Below, in pieces: positions 1 to 9,305 of a DNA stretch of 64,000 nt. The position numbers and the translations under genes are program-made. Origin of the DNA: Pseudonocardia thermophila (GTDB lineage Bacteria; Actinomycetota; Actinomycetes; Mycobacteriales; Pseudonocardiaceae); contig NZ_FRAP01000014.1 of assembly GCF_900142365.1 (NCBI RefSeq), positions 1-64,000 of the forward strand, read 5' to 3'. Within the stretch, counting starts at the first letter, position 1. Each line of letters opens with the position of its first letter. The notes under the pieces are model-generated. The model was not told the origin of the DNA. It did no database searches and worked only from the letters and a program-made list of their open reading frames with translations.

Positions 1-160
1 TGTCTCCCCGGTGCCACGAACATCCCGCGAACCGGCCGCCACCACCGTCGGGCACACGGCCGGTGCGGTGGACGATCCCGCTGTCGATCGATCGGGGGAC
101 ACCGACGTGGCGCGGCCGGGGCGCGGACCACCGCCGCCCGACCGTCGATACGCTGGCCGG

Positions 161-634
161 GTGCGCGGCAGGGTTCTCGACGTGCTGGGCACGCTCGCCC
201 GCTTCGGGCTCGCCGCGGTGTGGCTCGTCTCAGGCGCGATCAAGGCGGCCGACGCGGGGCAGACCTACGTCGCCGTCCGCGCCTACGACGTGCTGCCGCT
301 GTCGCTGGTGGGTCCGGTCGCGGCCGTGCTGCCGTGGCTCGAGCTGGCGCTGGGCCTGCTGCTCCTGGCCGGGTTGGGGGTGCGGCTGGCCGCGATCGTC
401 TCGGCCGCCCTGCTGGTCGCGTTCATGGCCGGGATCGTCCAGGCGTGGGCGCGCGGGCTGGCGATCGACTGCGGCTGCTTCGGCGGTGGCGGCCCGGTCG
501 ACCCGGACGCCACCGCCTACGGTGCGGAACTGCTCCGTGACACCGGGTTCTTGGTGCTCGCGGGTTGGCTGATCGCGCGGCCCCGGACGGTGGTCGCGCT
601 GGACGGGATCCTCTCGGGAAGGACGGTGACGTGA
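161..634 (+). CDS. MauE/DoxX-family integral membrane protein
   Basis: About 157 residues with four hydrophobic helices; the first follows directly after the chosen start (VRGRVLDVLGTLARFGLAAV). This matches the MauE/DoxX-like family, which supports thiol-disulfide chemistry at the membrane. A Cys pair in the segment DCGCFGGG is visible. The frame stays open to position 11, but the upstream 50 codons are Pro/Arg-rich and unlike the family, so GTG 161 is the preferred start. The stop overlaps the start of the next gene (GTGA at 631-634), a thioredoxin-fold protein, so the two are probably co-translated and act together in extracytoplasmic disulfide exchange. The function is inferred from family and neighbour; substrates are unknown. 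Confidence 0.8.
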   Translation: MRGRVLDVLGTLARFGLAAVWLVSGAIKAADAGQTYVAVRAYDVLPLSLVGPVAAVLPWLELALGLLLLAGLGVRLAAIVSAALLVAFMAGIVQAWARGLAIDCGCFGGGGPVDPDATAYGAELLRDTGFLVLAGWLIARPRTVVALDGILSGRTVT

Positions 635-1371
635 GCGGCGCGTCGCGCAGCGAGAAGAAGCGCAAGCAGGCGGAGCGGGAGGCCAGGCTGGCCGCGGCCG
701 GTATCCAGGTGCCGAAGCGCAACCCGATGCCGATGATCGCGGCCGGCGTCGTGCTGGCGCTGGTCGTCCTGGCCGCCGGGGGCTGGTACTGGTACACGAA
801 CCGGACGGTCACCCCGAACTACACCGCGACCGCCGCCGGCGCCGTCGTCACCGCGGGCACCGGCCCGGTCGTGATCGACGTCTACGAGGACTACCTCTGC
901 CCCGGCTGCTTGGCGCTGGAGAAGCGGGACGGCAACAAGATCACCGAAGCGCTCAACGACGGCAGGCTCACCGTCCGCTACCACCCGCTGGGCCTGCTCG
1001 ACGACCGGTCGCGCCCGGCCGGCTACTCGACCCGCGCCGCCGACGCCGCGATCTGCGCCGCTCAGGCCGGCATCTTCCCCGCTTACCACCAGAAGCTGTT
1101 CGGCGAGCAGCCCGCCGAGGGCAGCGCCGGCCTCACCGACGACCAGCTCGTCGCGTTCGGCACCGAGCTCGGTGCCGGCCCCGACTTCGCCGCGTGCGTG
1201 CGCGGCGGCACCCACGACGCCGAGATCAAGAAGGCGACCGACGCCGCCGAGGCCGACCCCGGCCTGAAGAACGAGGCCGGCATGTTCGGCACTCCGACCG
1301 TCGCGGTCGACGGCAAGCGCATCGACATCAACAGGTCCAGCTGGCTGGACGATCTGTTGGCCGGCCGCTGA
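631..1371 (+). CDS. Membrane-anchored DsbA-like thioredoxin-fold protein
   Basis: 246 residues: a basic cytoplasmic N-terminus (SEKKRKQAEREARL), one membrane helix at about residues 35-53, then an extracytoplasmic DsbA/thioredoxin domain with the CPGC redox motif at 90-93 and the cis-Pro region GTPTVAVDG near the end. It resembles mycobacterial DsbA-like and serine/threonine-kinase-associated thioredoxin proteins. The GTG at 631 is chosen because it overlaps the upstream stop (GTGA) and follows a GGAAGGA ribosome site; the earlier TTG at 565 lies inside the upstream gene. It probably takes or donates disulfides with the MauE/DoxX partner as electron shuttle. Confidence 0.85.
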   Translation: MSGASRSEKKRKQAEREARLAAAGIQVPKRNPMPMIAAGVVLALVVLAAGGWYWYTNRTVTPNYTATAAGAVVTAGTGPVVIDVYEDYLCPGCLALEKRDGNKITEALNDGRLTVRYHPLGLLDDRSRPAGYSTRAADAAICAAQAGIFPAYHQKLFGEQPAEGSAGLTDDQLVAFGTELGAGPDFAACVRGGTHDAEIKKATDAAEADPGLKNEAGMFGTPTVAVDGKRIDINRSSWLDDLLAGR

Positions 1372-1380
1372 TCCGCGGCG

Positions 1381-1412
1381 CGGGGGTCCCTGCGCGGCAA
1401 GAGGGACCCCCG
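1381..1412 (+). terminator. Hairpin terminator after the DsbA-like gene
   Basis: Perfect 11-bp arms (CGGGGGTCCCT / AGGGACCCCCG) around a 10-nt loop, ten bases after the stop codon. There is no T-run, as is common in high-GC actinobacteria. Confidence 0.7.
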
Positions 1413-1456
1413 TGCGAGGCCGGGAACGGATTCGTGTAACGTTCATGTCGTCGCAA

Positions 1457-1529
1457 GGGGCTGTGGCGCAGCTGGTAGCGCACTTGACTGGCAGTCAAGG
1501 GGTCACGGGTTCGAGTCCCGTCAGCTCCA
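1457..1529 (+). tRNA. tRNA-Ala (GGC anticodon)
   Basis: A complete cloverleaf of 73 nt. The acceptor GGGGCTG pairs with CAGCTCC with one G-U pair, the anticodon stem is CTTGA/TCAAG with loop CTGGCAG (anticodon GGC), and the T-arm is ACGGG/CCCGT around TTCGAGT. The discriminator is A at 1529; CCA is not encoded. A TAACGT hexamer about 20 bases upstream could be the -10. Confidence 0.95.
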
Positions 1530-1670
1530 CCCTTTCTCTTCCCTCGTCCTCTGAGGTTTACCGACCGGGCGATCCCACTCGCCGTCGGCGCAGGTCAGGA
1601 ATGCCTGGGATGAACTGAGGACAGGCTTTCCAAGATCGAATTCCAGCGCTGATCGGCCTACCCTGCTCCC

Positions 1671-2402
1671 ATGACTGAAGCGCCCGGAGCCGCCGAGTTC
1701 GCCGAGCACACGGGAGATCACCACCACGCCGACGTCTCCGGCGGCTGGCTGCGAGCCGCCGTCTTCGGTGCGATGGACGGCCTGGTCACGAACATCGGTC
1801 TGGTCGCCGGTGTGGGCGGTGGCGGCGCCGACCGTCACATCATCATCCTCACCGGGATGGCCGGCCTGGTGGCCGGGGCGTTCTCCATGGCGCTCGGCGA
1901 GTTCGCGTCGGTGGACACGCAGAACGAGGCCGTCGAGCACGAGGTGGCGGTGGAGCGGGACGAGATCCGCCGGCACCCTGAAGCCGAGCAGGCCGAGCTG
2001 GCCAGGATGTACGAGCGAATGGGGCTGTCGCCGGAGACGGCCGCAGCGGTCGCGCGGGACGTCCACAGGAACCCCGATCTCGCGGTGCGCATGCACATCA
2101 CCCAGGAGCTGGGGGTCGATCCCGAGGACAACCCGTCGCCGTGGGTCGCGGCGATCTCGTCGTTCCTGTGCTTCTCCGTCGGCGGGCTGATCCCGCTGAT
2201 CCCGTTCCTGTTCGGCGCATCGGCGCTGTGGACGGGGCTTCTGGTCGGCGCGATCGGCCTGTTCGGGCTGGGTGCCCTGACGTCCCGGTTCACGCAGCGC
2301 TCGTGGCTGTTCGCCGGGACGCGGCAGCTGCTGTTCGGCGCGCTGGCGGCGGGCGCGACCTACCTGGTCGGCTTGCTGATCGGAGTCGGCGTGTCCGGGT
2401 GA
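1671..2402 (+). CDS. VIT1/CCC1-family metal (Fe/Mn) transporter
   Basis: 243 residues. A His-rich N-terminus (HTGDHHHADV) precedes the family signature AVFGAMDGLVTNIGLVAG in helix 1. Helix 2 carries GMAGLVAGAFSMALGEFAS, then a cytoplasmic Glu-rich metal-binding stretch (EAVEHEVAVERDEIRR, EAEQAELARMYERMG), then three C-terminal helices. This is the vacuolar iron transporter fold; bacterial members export or sequester Fe(II) or Mn(II). It starts at ATG 1671. Its 3' end overlaps the convergent MFS gene by 43 bp. No regulator is adjacent; the substrate is inferred from family. Confidence 0.9.
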   Translation: MTEAPGAAEFAEHTGDHHHADVSGGWLRAAVFGAMDGLVTNIGLVAGVGGGGADRHIIILTGMAGLVAGAFSMALGEFASVDTQNEAVEHEVAVERDEIRRHPEAEQAELARMYERMGLSPETAAAVARDVHRNPDLAVRMHITQELGVDPEDNPSPWVAAISSFLCFSVGGLIPLIPFLFGASALWTGLLVGAIGLFGLGALTSRFTQRSWLFAGTRQLLFGALAAGATYLVGLLIGVGVSG

Positions 2403-3604
2403 CCCGGCTCGCCCGCGGTGATCGTCGGCAGGGTCTCGGGTGCGCGCAGCCACACGAGCAGCGCCAGCAGCAGCATGACGCCGGTCAGCGCGAACGCCGC
2501 GGGGTAGCCGGCCTGCTCGGCGAGCAGCCCGGCCGCGAGCGGGCCGGCGATCGCACCGAGGTCACCGGCCATCTGGAAGCCGGCGAGCACCGTGCCGCCG
2601 CGCCGGCCGCCGAGCACGTCGGCGACGACGGCGTTCAGCGGCGGGTTCATGATGCCCGCGCCCAGACCGGAGACGACGCTCACCGCGAGGAACCACAGCG
2701 GGTCGGTGACCAGCCCGATCGTGCCCGTGCCGAGCGCGGTGACGGCCAGGCCGGCGAGCACCGGCGGGCGGCGGCCCCAGTGGTCGGCCGTCCGGCCGGA
2801 GAGCACCATCGTCGCCGCGCTGCCCACGGCGAACGCGGCCAGCGCGATCCCGCTCCACGACGCCTGCTGCGCGAGGACCTCCACGACGAAGAGCGGGACG
2901 AGCGACATCCGCACGCCGAACACCGCCCATCCGTGCGCGAACGTGCTCATCAGCGCGGCGCGGTAGGCCCGGTGGCGCAGCGCGTCGACGAACCGGGCGG
3001 GCGGCGCTGCAGCCCCGGCTGCGTCGGTGTCGTCGGCGGCGCGGCCGCGCAGCAGCGGCCCGCAGATGAGGATCACCAGCGTCAACGACCCCGCGTAGAC
3101 CCAGAACGGGACCCGCAGGTCGAGATCGGCCAGGCCACCACCCAGCACCGGGCCGGTGATGTTGCCGAGCAGGAAGCCCGTCGCCCACCAGCCGGACGCG
3201 CGGCCGCGCAGGCTCGGCGGGGACATCCGCACCAGCAGCGACAAGGAGGAGACGGTGAACATCGTCGACCCGATGCCGCCGACGACCCGCAGGGTGATGA
3301 GCTGCCAGTACTGCGCGGCGAACGGCATGGCCGCGTTCGTGATCGCCACCACGGCGACGCCCACCAGGAACCCCGGCAGCTCGCCGAACCGGGCGATCAC
3401 CCGCCCCGCCGCGGGCGCGAACACCAGCCGGGACAGCGCGAACACGCTGACCACGAACGACGCGGCGGTGATCCCCACGTCGAACGTGCGGACGAAGACC
3501 GGCAGGATCGGCGCCACCATCCCGTAGCCGACCGCTACGAGGAACGCTCCTCCGACGAGGACCCAGATGGCTGCGGGGAGGCGTTCGCGGGACTGCTCGG
3601 GCAC
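2360..3604 (-). CDS. MFS transporter (drug efflux type)
   Basis: 414 residues with 12 predicted helices. Major facilitator signatures are GGIGSTMFTVSSLSLLVR in the N-half and GRTADHWGRRPPVLAG at the central loop (helix 2-3-like motif repeated in the C-half). Closest in style to the DHA1 multidrug exporters. It lies 49 bp downstream of ndk on the same strand and may share its transcript. Its stop lies inside the end of the opposing VIT gene. The substrate cannot be read from sequence. Confidence 0.85.
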   Translation of the reverse strand: MPEQSRERLPAAIWVLVGGAFLVAVGYGMVAPILPVFVRTFDVGITAASFVVSVFALSRLVFAPAAGRVIARFGELPGFLVGVAVVAITNAAMPFAAQYWQLITLRVVGGIGSTMFTVSSLSLLVRMSPPSLRGRASGWWATGFLLGNITGPVLGGGLADLDLRVPFWVYAGSLTLVILICGPLLRGRAADDTDAAGAAAPPARFVDALRHRAYRAALMSTFAHGWAVFGVRMSLVPLFVVEVLAQQASWSGIALAAFAVGSAATMVLSGRTADHWGRRPPVLAGLAVTALGTGTIGLVTDPLWFLAVSVVSGLGAGIMNPPLNAVVADVLGGRRGGTVLAGFQMAGDLGAIAGPLAAGLLAEQAGYPAAFALTGVMLLLALLVWLRAPETLPTITAGEPGHPDTPTPISKPTR

Positions 3605-3653
3605 CCGACGACACTACGTCGGGGGTACCGCCCTCCTGCCGGTCAGGTAGCCG

Positions 3654-4064
3654 TCAGAGGTTGGGGAACCAGAGCTTGATCTCGCGGGCCGCACTCTCCG
3701 GCGAGTCGGAGCCGTGGACCAGGTTGAACTGCGTCTCGAGCCCGAAGTCGCCGCGAATGCTGCCGGGCGCGGCCTTCTCCACGGGGTCGGTACCGCCGGC
3801 GATCTGCCGCCACGCCGCGATCGCGCGCGGCCCCTCGACGACCGCGGCCACCACCGGGCCCGAGGTGATGAACTCGATCAGCGAGTTGAAGAACGGCTTG
3901 CCGTCGTGCTCCGCGTAGTGCTGCGCAGCCAGCTCCTGGCTGACCATGCGCAGATCCATCGCCACGATCTTGAGGCCCTTGCGCTCGATCCGGGAGATCA
4001 CCTCGCCGATCAGGCCGCGCTCGACGCCGTCGGGCTTGACGAGGACCAGGGTGCGTTCAGTCAC
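3654..4064 (-). CDS. ndk: Nucleoside diphosphate kinase
   Basis: 136 residues, full family length. It transfers the gamma-phosphate between nucleoside triphosphates and diphosphates through a phospho-histidine. The N-terminus [20 protein letters not shown] and the active-site segment [12 protein letters not shown] (His117) are present and intact. Start ATG at 4064. The upstream spacer carries a 53-bp palindrome and the ssrA terminator. Housekeeping gene. Confidence 0.97.
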   Translation of the reverse strand: MTERTLVLVKPDGVERGLIGEVISRIERKGLKIVAMDLRMVSQELAAQHYAEHDGKPFFNSLIEFITSGPVVAAVVEGPRAIAAWRQIAGGTDPVEKAAPGSIRGDFGLETQFNLVHGSDSPESAAREIKLWFPNL

Positions 4065-4137
4065 GCGGCACAGGGTATCGGTGGCTCGGTCACGGAGCGT
4101 GCGGGCCGCGGAGCGGTTTGGCCCCGGGCCAGCAGGG

Positions 4138-4190
4138 GCAACGAACGGCCCTTTCGTCCACTCTGAGTGGACGAAAGGGCCGTTCGTTGC
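4138..4190. repeat. 53-bp perfect palindrome, copy A
   Basis: Arms of 26 bp pair without a mismatch around a single central T at 4164; the left arm begins GCAACGAACGGCCCTTTCGT. A second copy is at 21087-21139. It lies between ssrA and ndk. The element could be a terminator-like RNA hairpin, a DNA cruciform or a mobile REP-type sequence. See findings. Confidence 0.85.
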
Positions 4191-4248
4191 GTCCCAGGCC
4201 TGGTGAACCCGCGCTGCAGAGCCACCTGGACGCGATCTACCCCGAACA

Positions 4249-4288
4249 CACGAAGACCCCTGACCGACACCGGTCAGGGGCCTTCGTG
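4249..4288 (-). terminator. ssrA terminator hairpin
   Basis: CCCCTGACCG and CGGTCAGGGG pair around ACAC (4257-4280). The stem is extended outward by CACGAAG/CTTCGTG with one mismatch, giving about 17 bp. It starts next to the tmRNA 3' CCA on the minus strand. Confidence 0.8.
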
Positions 4289-4660
4289 TGGTGGAGGTGC
4301 CGGGAATCGAACCCGGGTCCTCCCTCGCTTCGCAAGGGCTTCTCCGTGCGCAGTCCGCTCTGCCTCTGCTCGGATCCCCCGGTCCCGCGGACTGGCCGGG
4401 GTGACGATCCCAGTCGCTGTTTGGTGTCCCCTACGGTCCCGCGACCGGACCGGAGGGTGAGTCCCCTAGCTGATGCCGGACACCGGGGCGGGGACGCCCC
4501 CGGGCCGACAGACTTCTAGCTCGCTCAGGCGGCGAGGGCGAAGTCAGTGCGCTTATCAGCGGCACTTATTTTTTTGCGACGCATGGTTAACGAGGTCATC
4601 GTCGCCTTCCTCGGCACGCTTCCCCTTGCTCTGCTTCAGGAGTCGAAACCGTTCACCCCC
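4289..4660 (-). ncRNA. ssrA: tmRNA (transfer-messenger RNA)
   Basis: 372 nt. The 5' end reads GGGGGTGAACGGTTTCGAC, the universal tmRNA start. The 3' end has the tRNA-like T-arm (CCGGG TTCGATT CCCGG) followed by CACCTCC-A-CCA, which pairs with the 5' GGGGGTG with one G-U. The tag reading frame at 4560-4525 encodes ADKRTDFALAA followed by TGA, ending in the ALAA degron. CCA is encoded. It works with SmpB, encoded 3.2 kb away on the same strand, in rescuing stalled ribosomes. The resume codon is inferred as GCT at 4560-4558. Confidence 0.95.
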
Positions 4661-4694
4661 TTCGGGCGCCCGGAGGTACCGGACGTCATCGAGT

Positions 4695-5600
4695 CTAACG
4701 CTCGGACAGCAGCGGATCATCCCGGTTCCGCAGTCCCGATCGGAGGTGGGCGAGCAGTGCGCGGGCGGCGGGTGCGACGGACCGGGACGCGGGCCAGGCG
4801 AGGTCGACCCGGCCGTGCAGCGGTGGGCGCAGGGCGAGTGCGACCAGGCCGTCGACGGACGGGACGACCGACTCCGGCACGAGTGCCACCCCGAGCCCGC
4901 GCACGGCCAGCTCACCCAGGGCGGCCGGGGTGCCCGCCTCGTAGGCGATCCGCGGGGTGACGCCGGCCGCCGCCAGCGCGGCGTCGACGCCCGCCCGTAG
5001 CCCGCTGCCCACAGGCATGGCGATGAGCGGGCGGCCGGCCAGCTCGGCGAGCGTCACCTCGCCGCGGTCGGCGAGCGGATCGTGCGGCCCGACAGCTGCG
5101 ACGACGACCTCGTCGCTCAGCGTCTCGGTGGCGATCCCGGCGGGCGGATCACCGACGATGCCGACGATCGCGAGATCGGTGCGGCCACCGAGGAGCGCGT
5201 CGAGCAGCTCCGCACCGCGCCCCTCGGACACCGACACCTCCACGCCGGGGTGGGCGCGGGCGAACGCGGCCAGCAGGTCGGCCAGGTCCGGGGAGAGCCC
5301 GTTGCCGATGACGCCGAGCCGGACCCGGCCCTGCAGCAGTCCGCGATGCGCCGCGACGGTGTCGCGGATGCGGGCGACGGCGGCCACCGCTGCCCGCGCC
5401 TCGGCGAGCACCGCCTCCCCGACGGCGGTCGGCCGCACCCCGGCCGCCGACCGGTCGAGCAGCACCTCGCCCAGCTCGCGCTCCAGCTTGCGGATCTGCG
5501 CGCTCACCGCCGGCTGGGACACGTGCAGGCTCGCAGCGGCGCGCGTGAAGCTGCCTTCGTCGGCGACGGCGACGAGGTACTCGAGCTGGTGCAGCTCCAT
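4695..5600 (-). CDS. LysR-family transcriptional regulator
   Basis: 301 residues. The N-terminal winged HTH (ELHQLEYLVAVADEGSFTRA ... SQPAVSAQIRKLERELG) is followed by a periplasmic-binding-protein-like effector domain. It is divergent from a FAD-linked oxidoreductase with a 70-bp shared promoter region, the usual arrangement for a LysR regulator and its target. The ATG at 5600 is preferred to the GTG at 5606 because LysR proteins normally start two residues before LHQLEYL. Effector unknown. Confidence 0.9.
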   Translation of the reverse strand: MELHQLEYLVAVADEGSFTRAAASLHVSQPAVSAQIRKLERELGEVLLDRSAAGVRPTAVGEAVLAEARAAVAAVARIRDTVAAHRGLLQGRVRLGVIGNGLSPDLADLLAAFARAHPGVEVSVSEGRGAELLDALLGGRTDLAIVGIVGDPPAGIATETLSDEVVVAAVGPHDPLADRGEVTLAELAGRPLIAMPVGSGLRAGVDAALAAAGVTPRIAYEAGTPAALGELAVRGLGVALVPESVVPSVDGLVALALRPPLHGRVDLAWPASRSVAPAARALLAHLRSGLRNRDDPLLSER

Positions 5601-5670
5601 AAGCACCGATTATGCCGAGTAGAGAGACCATGTCTTGGACTTCTAGCAGCGCAGGCCTGAGCGTTGAGGC

Positions 5671-6957
5671 ATGACCACCTCGACCCTGCAGACCCTCCGC
5701 CCCGGCGATCCCGGCTACGACGCCGCCCGGCTCGGCTTCCAGAGGCGGCGCAGCCACCGGCCCGCCGTCGTCGCGCTCGCCCACTCGGCCGACGACGTCA
5801 CCGCGGCGATCCTGCTGGCCCGCCGCTCCGGCCGCCGCGTCGCCGTGCAGGCTACCGGCCACGGGACCGCCGCCGTCGACGACGAGGCACTGCTGATCAC
5901 GACCGGCGCGCTGGCCGAGGTGCACATCGATCCCGACGCCCGGATCGCCCGCATCGGCGCCGGCGCTCGCTGGGGTGCGGTGATCACCGCCGCCGCGCGG
6001 TACGGGCTCGCGCCGCTCTCGGGCAGCTCCCCCGGCGTCGGCGTCGCGGGGTACCTGGTGCACGGCGGCATCCCGCTGCTCGGCCGCCGCCACGGTTACG
6101 CGGCCGAGCACGTCCGCGCCGTCGAGCTGGTCACCGCGGACGGCGAGCAGCACCGGATCACCGGTGGCGACCTGTTCTGGGCGGTCCGCGGCGGAGGCGG
6201 CTCGTTCGGCGTCGTGACCGCGGTCGAGATCGGGCTGATCCCGCTGACCACCGTCTACGGCGGCGCGCTCGACCTACCGGCCACCCCGCAGACGCTGCGT
6301 GGCTGGCGGGACTGGGCCGAGGACGCGCCGGAGCAGGCGTCGACCTCGGTCGCCGTGGCCCCGTTCCCCGACCCGGCCCAGCCGGTGCTGTCCGTGCGGA
6401 TCGCCTACGAGGGCCGCCCCGACGACGGGGAACGCCTGGTCGCGCCGCTGCGCGCGCTCGCCGAGCCGATCCGCGACGAGCTGCGCGAGCTGGCCTGGAC
6501 CGAGAGCCACACGATCCACGACGATCCACCCGGCCCGGTGGCGAGCCGCACCACGACCGTCGCGCTGCGGGCGCTGCCCGACTCCGTCCTCGACGCCGCC
6601 ATCCCGGCGATCACCGCGGGCGTGCCGCGGATCGTGGAGTTCCGCCGCCTGGGCGGGGCGTTCACCCGGCGGCGAGCGGACGCGCCCCTGCGCCGCGACG
6701 CCGAGTGGTCCGCAGGGACGATCTCGATCATGGCGCCGGGCGTCGACGACGCGGTGGTGGACGAGCTGGACGCCCGGTTCCGCGCCACCGCCGCACCGCA
6801 CACCGTGGGCCGGTTGGGGGCACTGCTGCTCGGCGAGGGTGCCGATCCCGCCGCGGTGGCCGACGCCCACCACCCGGCGGACCTGGCGCGGCTGCGGCGG
6901 ATCCGCGACGAGGCCGATCCGGAGCGCGTGCTCGCGCCGGCCGCTCCCCTGCCGTGA
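5671..6957 (+). CDS. FAD-binding oxidoreductase (BBE-like, FAD_binding_4)
   Basis: 428 residues. The PCMH-type FAD domain covers about residues 30-200 (VVALAHSADDVTAAILLARR, VQATGHGTAAV, GVAGYLVHGGIPLLGRRHGY, WAVRGGGGSFGVVTAVEIGL), followed by a substrate domain. The C-terminus is shorter than berberine-bridge enzymes and lacks the Cys used for bicovalent FAD; the His in ATGHGT could be the single attachment site. Probably oxidises an alcohol, sugar or aromatic substrate. Likely under the divergent LysR gene. Specificity not determinable. Confidence 0.85.
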   Translation: MTTSTLQTLRPGDPGYDAARLGFQRRRSHRPAVVALAHSADDVTAAILLARRSGRRVAVQATGHGTAAVDDEALLITTGALAEVHIDPDARIARIGAGARWGAVITAAARYGLAPLSGSSPGVGVAGYLVHGGIPLLGRRHGYAAEHVRAVELVTADGEQHRITGGDLFWAVRGGGGSFGVVTAVEIGLIPLTTVYGGALDLPATPQTLRGWRDWAEDAPEQASTSVAVAPFPDPAQPVLSVRIAYEGRPDDGERLVAPLRALAEPIRDELRELAWTESHTIHDDPPGPVASRTTTVALRALPDSVLDAAIPAITAGVPRIVEFRRLGGAFTRRRADAPLRRDAEWSAGTISIMAPGVDDAVVDELDARFRATAAPHTVGRLGALLLGEGADPAAVADAHHPADLARLRRIRDEADPERVLAPAAPLP

Positions 6958-6958
6958 T

Positions 6959-7864
6959 TCAGCCGAGGTCGAGCAGCGCCTTCGGGTTGTCGTGCAGGAC
7001 GGCCCGCAGCCACGGCGCCCCCAGCCGCTCGTCGCGCTCGGCCCAACCGGCGACGGCCGCGACCTGCTCCGCGTACTGGTAGGGGATGTTCGGGTAGTCG
7101 GAGCCGAACACGATGCGGTCGGGGACGTCGGCGATCCGGGCCGGCCAGTCCGCGGGCAGCGGCGCGAACTCCTCGGAGAACGCGGTGCCGACCATGGTCG
7201 TGTCCAGGTACACCCGCGGGAAGCGGCGCACGAGATCGAGCGCCGCCTCGAACTCCGGCATGCCCGCGTGCGCGAGCACCACCGGCAGCTGCGGATGCTC
7301 GGCGAGCACCTCGGCGAACACGTCCAGCCCGGTGTGCGGGCCGGGGATCGGGCCGTGCCCGCAGTGCACCATCGCGGGCACCCGGGCCTCGGCGAGCAGC
7401 CCCCACGCGGGCCGCAGCAGCTCGTCGCGCGGATCGAACGCGCCGACCTGCACGTGCACCTTCACCAGCCGCGCCCCGGCCTCGACAGCGGCGCACAGGT
7501 AGTCGGTGACGTCGGGTTCCGGGAAGAGCGTGGCCGTGGGGACGGCGGGCGGGGTGCGCGCGGCGAATTCGGTGACCCACTCGGTCAGCCAGCGGGCCAT
7601 GTCCGGCTTGTGCGGGTACACCAGCGGCGCGTAGCCGATCACGCCGAGCTTGGCCAGCACCGCGATCCGCTCGTCCTCGGGCAGCCGGTACGTGATCGGC
7701 CAGGCCCGGCCGTAGTGGACGGAGGCCGCGTCGAAGTACGCCCAGACCTTGCGCAGCACGCGTTCGGGCAGGAAGTGGGTGTGGACGTCGACGATCCCCG
7801 GCACGTCGAGGTCGGCCAGGAAGCGGGGCAGGTCGGCGTCGGACGTGGGTGGTCGCGGGATCAC
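6959..7864 (-). CDS. Amidohydrolase-2 family metal-dependent hydrolase
   Basis: 301 residues, TIM-barrel fold of the PF04909 type, which includes decarboxylases and lactonases. Metal and catalytic motifs in order: [10 protein letters not shown] near the N-terminus, [18 protein letters not shown], and FGSDYPN near the C-terminus. The open frame extends to 7996, but GTG 7864 overlaps the smpB stop (GTGA) and the extra residues are shadow of smpB. It is translationally coupled to smpB although the functions look unrelated. Confidence 0.85.
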   Translation of the reverse strand: MIPRPPTSDADLPRFLADLDVPGIVDVHTHFLPERVLRKVWAYFDAASVHYGRAWPITYRLPEDERIAVLAKLGVIGYAPLVYPHKPDMARWLTEWVTEFAARTPPAVPTATLFPEPDVTDYLCAAVEAGARLVKVHVQVGAFDPRDELLRPAWGLLAEARVPAMVHCGHGPIPGPHTGLDVFAEVLAEHPQLPVVLAHAGMPEFEAALDLVRRFPRVYLDTTMVGTAFSEEFAPLPADWPARIADVPDRIVFGSDYPNIPYQYAEQVAAVAGWAERDERLGAPWLRAVLHDNPKALLDLG

Positions 7865-8352
7865 CGGTGCAGGTCCCTCACCCGTCTCTTGGCGGCGCGG
7901 CTGAACGCGCGTTCCATCTCGCGCTGTGCGTCCCGCTTGGCGATGTCGGTGCGCTTGTCGTAGCTCTTCTTGCCTCGGGCCAGCGCCAGCTCGCACTTGA
8001 CGCGGCCGTCGTTGAAGTACAGCGACAGGGGCACGAGGGTGAGGCTCTGCTCACGCACCTTGCCGATCAGCTTCTCGATCTCCTCGCGGTGCAGCAGGAG
8101 CTTGCGGACGCGGCGCGGCTCGTGGTTGGTCCAGGTGCCGAGGTGGTACTCGGGGATGTTCAGCCCGCGCAGCCACACCTCGCCGTCGTCGATGGTCGCG
8201 TAGGCGTCGGCGAGCGACGCGCGGCCCTCCCGGAGGCTCTTGACCTCGGTGCCCATGAGCACGATGCCCGCCTCGTAGGTGTCGAGGATCGTGTAGTCGT
8301 GCCGCGCCCGCCGGTTCTGCGCGATCACCTTGCGACCCTTCTCCTTCACCAC
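7861..8352 (-). CDS. smpB: SsrA-binding protein SmpB
   Basis: 163 residues, the usual length. OB-fold signatures [31 protein letters not shown] and the basic C-terminal tail RRVRDLHR that enters the ribosome A site are present. It binds tmRNA and delivers it to stalled ribosomes. Start GTG 8352, or the adjacent GTG 8349. It follows ftsX, giving the common prfB-ftsE-ftsX-smpB block, and overlaps the amidohydrolase start. Confidence 0.97.
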   Translation of the reverse strand: MVKEKGRKVIAQNRRARHDYTILDTYEAGIVLMGTEVKSLREGRASLADAYATIDDGEVWLRGLNIPEYHLGTWTNHEPRRVRKLLLHREEIEKLIGKVREQSLTLVPLSLYFNDGRVKCELALARGKKSYDKRTDIAKRDAQREMERAFSRAAKRRVRDLHR

Positions 8353-8402
8353 CGGGCCAGCCTACGCCCGGCGGGGAAGCCGGTTTCCCGGCCTTCGGAC
8401 CA

Positions 8403-9305
8403 TCAGAGCCGGACGTACGCCCGCAGCGTGACGTAGCCGGTGACGGCGGCGACGCCGGCGCCGATCATGACGAGGATCGGCGAGACCCACAGGACGTCGG
8501 AGACCTGGACCGCGGGCACGACGTTGTCGGCGACGATGCCCGACAGCAGCGAGTCGATGAACAAGAACTTGCCCACGAGCAGGCCGATGGAGGCGAGGAT
8601 GGCCCCGATCACGCCGGTCACGACGGCCTCGATCAGGAACGGCAGCTGCGTGTACCAGCGGGTGGCACCGACGAGGCGCATCACGCCGACCTCGTGGCGG
8701 CGGGTGTAGGCCGAGACCTGCACGGTGTTGGAGATCAGCAGCAGCGCGGCGATCGCCTGCACGAGCGCGAGCGCGAACGTCACGTTGCGCACGCCGCCGA
8801 GGAAGTCGAACAGCTTCGCGACGATCTCCCGCTGGTCGATCACCGTGCGCACGCCGACCTGGCCCTGCATCGCCTGCTTGACGGCATCGCCGCCGGCGTC
8901 CTGGTCGGCCAGCTTCACCCGCAGCGCCGCCGGTAGCGACTGCGGCCGCAGCAGGTCGGCCAGCGCCTGCCCGGCGAACAGCCGCTTGTAGTTCTCGTAG
9001 GCCTGCTGCTGGTTCTCGAACGTCACCGACGCGACCAGCGGCGAGTTCTCCAGCGTCTGCTTCAGCCCGGCGCAGATCGGCTGCGAGCAGTCGGCGTCGG
9101 CGGAGGAGACGTCCTGGGTGAGGGTCACCCGGACCTCGACGCGGCTGGAGTACAGCTCCTCGGTGCGGTCGATCGTGCGCACCGCGAGCAGCCCGGTGCC
9201 GACCAGGCCCAGCGAGATCGCGGTGGTCAGGATCATCGCGATCGTCATGGTGACGTTGCGCCGCAGCCCGGTGAGGACCTCGCGGACGACGAAGTCGACG
9301 CGCAT
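8403..9305 (-). CDS. ftsX: Cell division ABC transporter permease FtsX
   Basis: 300 residues with one N-terminal helix (REVLTGLRRNVTMTIAMILT), a large extracytoplasmic domain at about 50-170 containing a CSQPIC-type Cys pair, then three helices. FtsX couples FtsE ATPase activity to peptidoglycan hydrolases such as RipC at the septum. The ATG overlaps the ftsE stop (ATGA). Confidence 0.97.
   Translation of the reverse strand: MRVDFVVREVLTGLRRNVTMTIAMILTTAISLGLVGTGLLAVRTIDRTEELYSSRVEVRVTLTQDVSSADADCSQPICAGLKQTLENSPLVASVTFENQQQAYENYKRLFAGQALADLLRPQSLPAALRVKLADQDAGGDAVKQAMQGQVGVRTVIDQREIVAKLFDFLGGVRNVTFALALVQAIAALLLISNTVQVSAYTRRHEVGVMRLVGATRWYTQLPFLIEAVVTGVIGAILASIGLLVGKFLFIDSLLSGIVADNVVPAVQVSDVLWVSPILVMIGAGVAAVTGYVTLRAYVRL

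Noticed and set aside
4118-4519. Plus-strand frames across the tmRNA locus
   Set aside because: They overlap the tmRNA and its terminator and encode no recognisable protein.
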